DNA from: Allosphingosinicella sp042666435
GTDB taxonomy: Bacteria > Pseudomonadota > Alphaproteobacteria > Sphingomonadales > Sphingomonadaceae
Reading direction: 5' to 3'
Assembly: GCF_042666435.1 (NCBI RefSeq)
Contig: NZ_JBHTDC010000002.1
Coordinates: forward strand, 620,001 to 684,000
Length of the DNA: 64,000 nucleotides
The position numbers and the translations under genes are program-made. Shown piece by piece: positions 58,305 to 64,000 of this stretch (positions are counted from its first letter, which is position 1; each line of letters opens with the position of its first letter). The notes beneath the pieces were generated by a model that saw only the letters and a list, made by a program, of their open reading frames with translations, was not told where the DNA came from and did not search any database.

Positions 58305-59942
58305 TCAGCCGCCTTGCAGATCTTCCAGCAGGATCTTCTGCAGCTTGAATTTCTGAATTTTCGATGTCGACATCGGCCATTCAGTCACGGCGCGGACATG
58401 GCGGGGGATTTTGAATCCCGCGAGCTTGCCCTTGCAATGCTGGATGAGCTCGTCTTCCGTCGGGCTCTGGCCGTCGACCAGCTCGACGAACGCCGCCGGC
58501 ACCTCGACATAACGGTCGTCGGGGATGCCGACGACCTGGGCGAGCTTCACGGCGGGATGGGTCTGCAGCATCGCCTCGATCTCGGCCGCCGCGACATTCT
58601 CGCCGCCGACCTTCAGCATGTCCTTGGTGCGGCCATGGAACATCACCTGGCCGTCGGCGTCGATCGAGCCGATATCCCCGGTATGGAACCAGCCGTCGCG
58701 GATCTGCTCGGCGGTCTTTTCCGGGGCGTTATAATAGCCTTTCAGCATATTGGGGCCACGGACGACGATCTCGCCGCGCTCGTCCACTCCGCAATCGCGG
58801 CCGGTCTCGATATCGACGATGCGCATTTCCCATTCGTCGAGCACCTCGCCGCAGCGGCCCGTGCGCTGCTCGAAGCTGTTGTCGAGGCGGCTGGTGGAAA
58901 TCGTCCCAGCGCCTTCGGTGAGGCCGTAGGTGCCGACCTGGATGGTGTGCGGCATCGCCTTGGTCACCGCCTCCTTGATCCAGGCCGGCTGGACCGCGAA
59001 ATTGGAGTTCATCACCCGCAGGCTGGAAAGGTCGGTGTCCTTGAAGGACGGATGGGTAATGAGGTCCTGCATGATCGTCACGAAGCTCGGATAAGCGAGC
59101 GTCGCTTTCTCGCGCCCCAGCATCTCCAGCGCCACGCCGGCCTCGAAATGCGCCACCGTCATATAGGCGCCGCCGAGATCGAGAATCATGGTCATCGGCA
59201 GGATGCCGGCGATGTGGAAGATGGGCAGCGGCGACCAGACCTTGTCGGCGGCCGTCATGCCGTAGCGTATGCCGAGGTTGCGGCTGTTGCCGACCTGGGC
59301 GCGGTGGCTGATCATCGCCCCCTTGGGCGTCGCGGTGGTGCCGGACGTGTAGAGGATCATCGCGACATCCTCGGGATCGACCGCGTCGATCCGGGCGTCG
59401 ACTTCGGCATCGGGCACGTCGCGGCCGAGCGCCAGCGCGTCGGCGCCGCTGACCAGATAGGAAAGGCAAGGCGGATCGAGGCAGATGATGCTGCGCAGCA
59501 GCGGCGCTTCCTCAAGACCCAGCGCCGAGCGGTCTCCGGCCTGGGGGAGCGACGGCAAGGCGGCGACGAGCCGCTCGTTGAAATCGAGGCTGTCGGCGAC
59601 GCGCCCGGTGGTCGCGAGCACCACCAGATCGGCGTCGCGGACCAGGAAGCTCAATTCCGAGGCCTGGTAGCGGGCATTGACCGGAACCGCGACCGCGCCG
59701 GCCATGACGATGCCGTAGAATATCTCGACGAAATCGGGCCGCGTCGTGAGCAGGATGCCGACATTCTGCTTTGGCTGGACACCCATGGCGATGAAGGTCT
59801 TAGCCCAGGCCCGCGCCGACGATTCGAGCTCGCGATAGGTCAGCTTGCGATGGGGAAAGATCAGCGCGTCCGATTCCGGATGCCGCGCCGCGGACGCCCG
59901 CAGCATCGCCCCCATCGTGTAAATCGGCTGCTCCACCGTCAT
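58305..59942 (-). CDS. Acyl-CoA synthetase (AMP-forming)
   Basis: A 545-residue protein from the ATG ending at 59942 (MTVEQPIYTMGAMLRASAAR), GGGAGAAGG upstream on its strand. Adenylate-forming motifs are intact: ILYTSGTTATPKGAMISH (A3), TYGLTEGAGT (A5), GWFHTGDIGSIDADG (A7), RTKDMLKVGGENV (A8) and the catalytic Lys in STSKIQKFKL. It activates a carboxylic acid with ATP to its CoA ester. It diverges from the SDR gene at 60153; their 210-bp intergenic region contains an operator-like site. A far-upstream in-frame extension to 60662 was rejected. Confidence 0.92.
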   Translation of the reverse strand: MTVEQPIYTMGAMLRASAARHPESDALIFPHRKLTYRELESSARAWAKTFIAMGVQPKQNVGILLTTRPDFVEIFYGIVMAGAVAVPVNARYQASELSFLVRDADLVVLATTGRVADSLDFNERLVAALPSLPQAGDRSALGLEEAPLLRSIICLDPPCLSYLVSGADALALGRDVPDAEVDARIDAVDPEDVAMILYTSGTTATPKGAMISHRAQVGNSRNLGIRYGMTAADKVWSPLPIFHIAGILPMTMILDLGGAYMTVAHFEAGVALEMLGREKATLAYPSFVTIMQDLITHPSFKDTDLSSLRVMNSNFAVQPAWIKEAVTKAMPHTIQVGTYGLTEGAGTISTSRLDNSFEQRTGRCGEVLDEWEMRIVDIETGRDCGVDERGEIVVRGPNMLKGYYNAPEKTAEQIRDGWFHTGDIGSIDADGQVMFHGRTKDMLKVGGENVAAAEIEAMLQTHPAVKLAQVVGIPDDRYVEVPAAFVELVDGQSPTEDELIQHCKGKLAGFKIPRHVRAVTEWPMSTSKIQKFKLQKILLEDLQGG

Positions 59943-60055
59943 CGCCTTCTCCCGGTCATCGCTCTCGAAACGCTGCTCTGCTCGACCGACGTCGGCGGGG
60001 CTATCATATTGGGAGCGATACCGCTCCGGTTCGACAAAGCTTAGCCGGTGGCGGA

Positions 60056-60082
60056 ATAAAAACAATCTTTCATGTTTTTTTA
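60056..60082. promoter_or_regulatory. AT-rich operator-like site between acyl-CoA synthetase and SDR genes
   Basis: ATAAAAACAATC at 60056-60067 is identical, as a half-site, to the reverse strand of the site at 61768-61794. It is followed by TTTCATG and TTTTTTTATT, an imperfect inverted partner. Located about 114 bp before acyl-CoA synthetase and 71 bp before the SDR. Confidence 0.5.
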
Positions 60083-60152
60083 TTTGGCGCTTCGACTTTC
60101 GCGTTGCACTGTCGCCGCCACGGCCAAACCGCGCCGCGCATGGGAGACAGGC

Positions 60153-60950
60153 ATGGGACAGCTCGAAAATAAGGTCGCGGTCGTGATCGGCGCGGCGGGG
60201 CGCGACAATATGGGGCAGGTGATCGCGCGGCGTCTTGCGGCCGAGGGCGCGCACCTCGTCGTGGCGGGCCGAGATGCCGGGGCGCTGGCGGCGCTCGCCG
60301 AAGAACTGGGGGGGGTGGGAGTCGCCTGCGACATCACGGACGAGGCGGATCTGGCCGCGCTCGCACATGCGGCAGTGGGCCGATTCGGGGGGCTCGACAT
60401 CGCGCTCAACGCCACCGGCTGGGGGCTGCTCAAGCCGTTCCTGGAAACAAGCAAGGAGGAGATAGAGCGGATCACCGCGCTCCAGTTCACCGGCGCCATC
60501 CTGTTCTACCAGGCCATGCTGCGCGCGATGCGCGACGGCGGGTCGCTGATCCAGATTTCGTCCGCCACCGCCTCGATCATGCTGGAGGACCATGCCGCTT
60601 ATATGGGGACCAAGGCCGGGACCGATCATGTCATTCGCTGCGTCGCCAATGAATTCGGGCACAGGGGCATCCGCGCCAATTCGATCGCGCCCGGTTTCAC
60701 CGCGACTCCGATGACCGCGCGGGCCGCCGCCAACCAGGCCGTCATCGACACATTCGAGCGCGAATATCCACTCGGCCGGGTGGGCACGAGCGAGGATATC
60801 GCCGAGGCGGCGGTGTGGCTGGCGTCCGACACATGCTTCATGACCGGCCAGGTGCTTCAGGTGAACGGCGGGCTGACGCTCCGCCGCAATCCCACCAATG
60901 CCGAGATCGGGGCGGCAGTGAAGGCGGCCCGCGCGGCGCGGGCGGGCTGA
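60153..60950 (+). CDS. Short-chain dehydrogenase/reductase
   Basis: A 265-residue protein from ATG 60153 (MGQLENKVAVVIGAAGRDNM). The classical TGxxxGxG is altered to IGAAGRDNMGQ, but the fold continues with NATGWG, catalytic Ser in QISSATASIM and YxxxK in AAYMGTKAG, and the C-terminal GQVLQVNGGLTLRR. It is likely an NAD(P)-linked oxidoreductase of a CoA-ester or hydroxy intermediate in the same pathway as the neighbouring synthetase. The 3' end faces the TIM-barrel gene one base away. Confidence 0.9.
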   Translation: MGQLENKVAVVIGAAGRDNMGQVIARRLAAEGAHLVVAGRDAGALAALAEELGGVGVACDITDEADLAALAHAAVGRFGGLDIALNATGWGLLKPFLETSKEEIERITALQFTGAILFYQAMLRAMRDGGSLIQISSATASIMLEDHAAYMGTKAGTDHVIRCVANEFGHRGIRANSIAPGFTATPMTARAAANQAVIDTFEREYPLGRVGTSEDIAEAAVWLASDTCFMTGQVLQVNGGLTLRRNPTNAEIGAAVKAARAARAG

Positions 60951-60951
60951 G

Positions 60952-61737
60952 TCAGGCGGCCGGCAGGACGGATCGAACCGCTTCGATCGCGCGGCGGGCG
61001 CGCTCGAAGGCGTCGACTCCCGCCTTGCGGGCCGCGGCCTGTGGAATCTCCGCCTCGATCACTATGTCGCCGCCGAGCCGCGACAGGATCGCCGCCAGCG
61101 GGAATTCTCCGTCGCCGGGCAGACGGCGCTCGCGCACCGCCTCTCGCCACGCCTCCGCCGGGTCGATCGCGAGCGGGCCGTCGCAAAGCTGCGCATAGCC
61201 GACAAGATCGGCGTTTCGGCCGAGGGCGGCGAGATCGGCGCCGTTGCGCATCAGATGCAGCACGTCCAGCACCAAAGCGCCGCAGCCCGCGGCGCGCACG
61301 ATGGCGGCGGCAGAGGCGATGTCCTTCACGGCAGAAAAGCCGTTGAATTCGAGCCCCGCGACGATGCCGTGGCCGGACGCGGCCGTGGAGAATGCGGCGA
61401 AACGCTCCGCCGCCGCCGCCAGATCCGCGACGTCGTGGATATGGACGGTGGCGCGAGGGGCGCCGAGCGCGGCACCGACGCGCAGTCCCTCCTCGAACCG
61501 GGCGAGGTCTCCGTCGCGGTCGAGCGGGAAAACCTCCAGGTTGCAGACCGTGACATCCGCCCCCGCGAGGGCGTCGCGGAGCGCCGGGACGTCATCGCCC
61601 GTAACGCAGGGGTAGAAGCCCCGCGCCTGGTCCGGCACATGGGTGAAGAGCGTGACATGATCGCAGCGCAGCCGGCCCGCGATCGACACCAGATCGGACG
61701 GTGAGGCATCGAGCGCAGTCAGATGATGCAGGGACAA
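60952..61737 (-). CDS. TIM-barrel sugar phosphate isomerase/epimerase-like protein
   Basis: A 261-residue protein; TTG start at 61737 (no better start). The AP-endonuclease-2/xylose-isomerase-like TIM-barrel has VCNLEVFPLDRD, ATVHIHDVADLAAAAERF, GIVAGLEFNGF, LVLDVLHLMRNGAD and DIVIEAEIP: the Glu/His/Asp/Glu set that binds a metal ion. It may isomerise, hydrate or dehydrate a ring-cleavage or keto intermediate. Divergent from the Rieske gene over an operator-like palindrome; convergent with the SDR. Confidence 0.78.
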   Translation of the reverse strand: MSLHHLTALDASPSDLVSIAGRLRCDHVTLFTHVPDQARGFYPCVTGDDVPALRDALAGADVTVCNLEVFPLDRDGDLARFEEGLRVGAALGAPRATVHIHDVADLAAAAERFAAFSTAASGHGIVAGLEFNGFSAVKDIASAAAIVRAAGCGALVLDVLHLMRNGADLAALGRNADLVGYAQLCDGPLAIDPAEAWREAVRERRLPGDGEFPLAAILSRLGGDIVIEAEIPQAAARKAGVDAFERARRAIEAVRSVLPAA

Positions 61738-61766
61738 TCGCCTGTCGGTCAGCGTCCGGCCCTCGA

Positions 61767-61794
61767 ATAAAAGTCAATCATGATTGTTTTTATG
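61767..61794. promoter_or_regulatory. Palindromic operator between TIM-barrel and Rieske genes
   Basis: Core CAATCATGATTG (61775-61786) is a perfect 12-bp palindrome, flanked by ATAAAAGT on the left and TTTTTAT on the right (one-base length difference). Half-site ATAAAAACAATC is shared with 60056-60067. It lies in the divergent promoter region, 38 bp before the Rieske ATG. Confidence 0.55.
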
Positions 61795-61832
61795 ATGGCC
61801 CGTGGTACAAGATGTCAACAAGGGAGCCGGTG

Positions 61833-63053
61833 ATGGAATTGAACGACCTCGCGGTTGCGCGCGTGAACGAGACGATGGAGTTCGAGCGGGGCCGCAAGAC
61901 GCCGCCCGAGGGCTTCCCCCATCTGCCCGACATCCCGGGCTCGCGCTATGTCGACAAGGAATTCCTGGCGCTGGAGCGCGAGCGGATGTGGAAGCGCGCC
62001 TGGCTGTTCGCGGGCCACACCGATCAGCTGCCCAATCCCGGAAGCTGGTTCCTGACCCGCAACACCGGTTCGCCTATCCTCGTCGTGCGCGACCTGCAGG
62101 GCGAAGTGCGCGCCTTCTACAACACCTGCCAGCATCGCGGCGCGCCGCTGGTGAAAGAGGATGAAGGCGAATCCCGCGGCTTCGTGTGCGGCTATCATGG
62201 CTGGAGCTACACGCTCGATGGAAAGCTGACGGCGGTGCGGGACAAGCGCGATTTCGTCGATCTCGATTTCTCCTGCCGGTCCCTGGTGTCGGTCCGGTGC
62301 GAGCGGCTCGGCAGCCTCATCTTCATCAACGAGGATCCCGAGGCCGAAACGCTGATTGAGCATCTGGGGCCGATGGCGAAGGAACTCGATCAATATTCGC
62401 TCGACACGCTGCGCTGGGTCGATTCCCGCAGCTACGAGGTGCCGTGCAACGTCAAGATCCTGCTGGACGCGTTCCTGGAGGTCTATCACCTTAAGTCGAT
62501 CCACCAGTCGACGGTCGACCGTTTCCTCGATCATCGCGGCATGTTCGTGACGCTCTGGCCCAACGGGCATAGCCGTATGCTCACCCCCAATCGCCGGCCC
62601 GACTGGACCGACCCCGGGACGATCGGCATGCCCAAGATCCCGACCGTCACCGAGGTGCCGGCGAAGAACAATGTGAGCTACCACATCTACCCCAATTTCG
62701 TGATGCCCGCTTCCGACAGCGGCATCCCCCTGCTCCAGTTCTGGCCGACGTCCGACACAAGCTGCCGCGTGGTGTCGAGCTGGATCGCGCCCGATCACGA
62801 TCCGGAGAATCCCAGCCCGCTCTGGGAGACCCGGCTCAGCAACTGGGAGCGCATCCTCTACGAAGACCTCCAGTTCGCGCCGCAGATCCAGGAATCGCTC
62901 GAGAGCAAGGGGTTCCGCAGCATGCCGCTCAATTATCAGGAGCGCCGCATCTATCACTGGCACGAAGAGCTGGACCGCCGAATCGGCCTCAACCAAGTGC
63001 CGCCGGACTCGCGGGTCGAGCAGGTGCTGCACGAACAGGTAGTGCGCGCTTGA
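61833..63053 (+). CDS. Rieske non-heme iron oxygenase, alpha subunit
   Basis: A 406-residue protein from ATG 61833 with AAGGGAG upstream (ATG 61812 possible). The Rieske [2Fe-2S] ligands are CQHRGAPL (Cys-His) and CGYHGW (Cys-His), about residues 94-117. The mononuclear iron site reads LEVYHLKSIH, i.e. E-x2-H-x4-H: a bridging Glu instead of the usual Asp, as in carnitine oxygenase CntA and related quaternary-ammonium oxygenases. No small beta subunit or ferredoxin/reductase is encoded nearby. The substrate is unknown; the neighbours imply a carboxylic acid handled as a CoA ester. Confidence 0.92.
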   Translation: MELNDLAVARVNETMEFERGRKTPPEGFPHLPDIPGSRYVDKEFLALERERMWKRAWLFAGHTDQLPNPGSWFLTRNTGSPILVVRDLQGEVRAFYNTCQHRGAPLVKEDEGESRGFVCGYHGWSYTLDGKLTAVRDKRDFVDLDFSCRSLVSVRCERLGSLIFINEDPEAETLIEHLGPMAKELDQYSLDTLRWVDSRSYEVPCNVKILLDAFLEVYHLKSIHQSTVDRFLDHRGMFVTLWPNGHSRMLTPNRRPDWTDPGTIGMPKIPTVTEVPAKNNVSYHIYPNFVMPASDSGIPLLQFWPTSDTSCRVVSSWIAPDHDPENPSPLWETRLSNWERILYEDLQFAPQIQESLESKGFRSMPLNYQERRIYHWHEELDRRIGLNQVPPDSRVEQVLHEQVVRA

Positions 63054-63089
63054 GCCGCCCGCGGTTCGAATCGGCTTGACGGTTCCGGA

Positions 63090-63998
63090 ATGGCGGACAG
63101 CGAAAGGTTCACGACGAACGACGACCCCGCGATCGAGCGCCGTGCCCTCTTCGCGTTCGAGACCAAAGGTGTGGACCGGTTCAGGGCGCTCCCTTTCCCG
63201 AGCGGCCTGCTCCGCCTCTATGGCGGGCAGGCCGTGGCGCAGGCGCTGGCGGCCGTGCAGCGGACGGCCCCGCCGGGGCGACCGGTAGCGAGCTGCCATG
63301 CTTATTTCGTCCGGCCTGGCGATACCGATGCGCCGATCGACTTCACCGTCAGCCGCGACCGCGACGGGCGCAGCTTCTCGGCGCGGCGCGTGGCGGTGGA
63401 GCAGGGCGGAAAGCTGATCCTCAGCATGTCGGCGCTTCTCCACGAGGCCGAGGACGGGCCACGCCAGCAATTCCCGATGCCCGAAATTCCGCCTCCCGAA
63501 AAGCTGCGGCCGATGTCCGACTGTATCGCGGAGATCGGCGATGCGCTGCCGCAGCGGCATTGGCCGTTCTGGCGTCGAAAGTCGCTGTTCGACTGGCGGC
63601 CGGTCGAGCCGTTCCGGGTCATCAACTCGCCGGCCGAATCGTCGCGCAAGCATTTCTGGGTCCGCCTGAAAGCGCCGCTCGGCGACGATCCGGCGGAGCA
63701 TCAGCGGTTCTTCGCTTACGCGTCGGACCTGCATATCCTGCACGCCGGCCTGGCGCCGATCGGGATCGGGTTCGCCGACGATCATCTCCAGACCGCCAGC
63801 CTCGACCATTCGATCTGGTTCCACGACCGCTTCCGCGTCGATGAATGGCTGCTCTATGCGCTGGACAGCCCGGCCACGATGGGAGCACGAGCCTTGGGGC
63901 GCGGCAACGTCTTCACCGCCGACGGACGGCTGGTCGCATCGGTGGCGCAGGAGGGTCTGGTCCGGATGCTCGCCACGCCGCGCGGCCACATGCTTTGA
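63090..63998 (+). CDS. Acyl-CoA thioesterase II (TesB family)
   Basis: A 302-residue protein starting MADSERFTTNDDPAIERRAL. Double-hotdog TesB: LYGGQAVAQALAA, CHAYFVRPGDTD, RSFSARRVAVEQGGKLILSM, then the second hotdog FAYASDLHIL (catalytic Asp), LDHSIWFHDRFRVDEWLLYA and GRGNVFTADGRLVASVAQEG (catalytic Gln region). It releases free acids from CoA esters. It begins 36 bases after the Rieske gene and belongs to the same catabolic cluster. Complete within the window, ending two bases from the right edge. Confidence 0.9.
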   Translation: MADSERFTTNDDPAIERRALFAFETKGVDRFRALPFPSGLLRLYGGQAVAQALAAVQRTAPPGRPVASCHAYFVRPGDTDAPIDFTVSRDRDGRSFSARRVAVEQGGKLILSMSALLHEAEDGPRQQFPMPEIPPPEKLRPMSDCIAEIGDALPQRHWPFWRRKSLFDWRPVEPFRVINSPAESSRKHFWVRLKAPLGDDPAEHQRFFAYASDLHILHAGLAPIGIGFADDHLQTASLDHSIWFHDRFRVDEWLLYALDSPATMGARALGRGNVFTADGRLVASVAQEGLVRMLATPRGHML

Positions 63999-64000
63999 GG

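Noticed and set aside
59943..60662. N-terminal extension of the acyl-CoA synthetase (minus strand)
   Set aside because: It would overlap the SDR gene and the operator region; the ATG at 59942 with GGGAGAAGG gives a normal adenylate-forming enzyme.

Overview
The window is GC-rich, densely coded DNA from an alphaproteobacterium, most likely a member of the Sphingomonadaceae/Sphingomonadales. This is inferred from gene content and protein style: several Tat-dependent or lipoprotein hydrolases, DUF885 peptidases, a TonB-dependent receptor, a class I fumarase, an ATP-cone-less class Ia ribonucleotide reductase, and dispersed GC-rich palindromic repeats. It looks like chromosome: it carries dnaN, rplQ, nrdA, nrdB, uppP and a tRNA-Leu gene. 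No prophage, transposase or CRISPR array is visible.

Layout. 1-4.6 kb: the start of an FprA-type ferredoxin reductase (cut by the left edge), a PHA-system protein, three overlapping TadE/TadG-like genes, a GNAT acetyltransferase, a KTSC protein, a small exported protein and an ExbD/TolR gene. 4.6-15.7 kb: a hemerythrin/PRC-barrel protein, an M1-type lipoprotein aminopeptidase, a membrane PAS-GGDEF-EAL protein, class I fumarase, and two divergent DUF885 proteins. 15.7-17.1 kb: three small unrecognised genes, each followed directly by the same ~29-bp inverted repeat, a cassette-like layout. 17.1-22.2 kb: a glutathione transferase and the nrdA...nrdB locus, interrupted by a lipoprotein gene and a DUF559 endonuclease gene; a pair of NrdR-like boxes lies upstream of nrdA. 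22.2-25.2 kb: a visibly lower-GC island with a BglII-family restriction-modification operon, a DUF1937 gene overlapping its end, and a multi-pass membrane protein.

25.3-37.4 kb: a PHB-depolymerase-like esterase, a membrane-anchored thermonuclease, an FtsX-type permease, a third DUF885 protein, a small exported protein frameshifted by a 41-bp tandem duplication, a beta-barrel outer-membrane protein and dnaN. 37.6-44.5 kb: rplQ (not next to rpoA), a large serralysin-like RTX protein, uppP, an NDUFA9-like dehydrogenase and tRNA-Leu(CAG). 44.9-51.9 kb: a tandem universal stress protein followed by a complete Mrp antiporter operon (fused A/B, then C, D, E, F, G). 51.9-58.3 kb: a divergently transcribed LytTR regulator and LytS-type kinase, then a TonB-dependent receptor, an exported aldo/keto reductase and an NTP/NDP-type transporter. 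58.3-64.0 kb: a catabolic cluster of acyl-CoA synthetase, SDR, TIM-barrel protein, Rieske oxygenase and TesB-type thioesterase, with similar AT-rich operator-like sequences in both of its divergent promoter regions.

Working together: the Mrp operon with the stress protein points to Na+/pH homeostasis. The RTX protein, M1, DUF885 and esterase genes suggest use of peptides and polymers outside the cytoplasm or in the envelope. The right-hand cluster looks like a small regulon that oxygenates a substrate and handles it as a CoA thioester. The items most worth a second look are the repeat/gene array at 15.75-17.07 kb, the restriction-modification/DUF1937 island, the frameshifting duplication at 34.33 kb, and the paired operators of the right-hand cluster.
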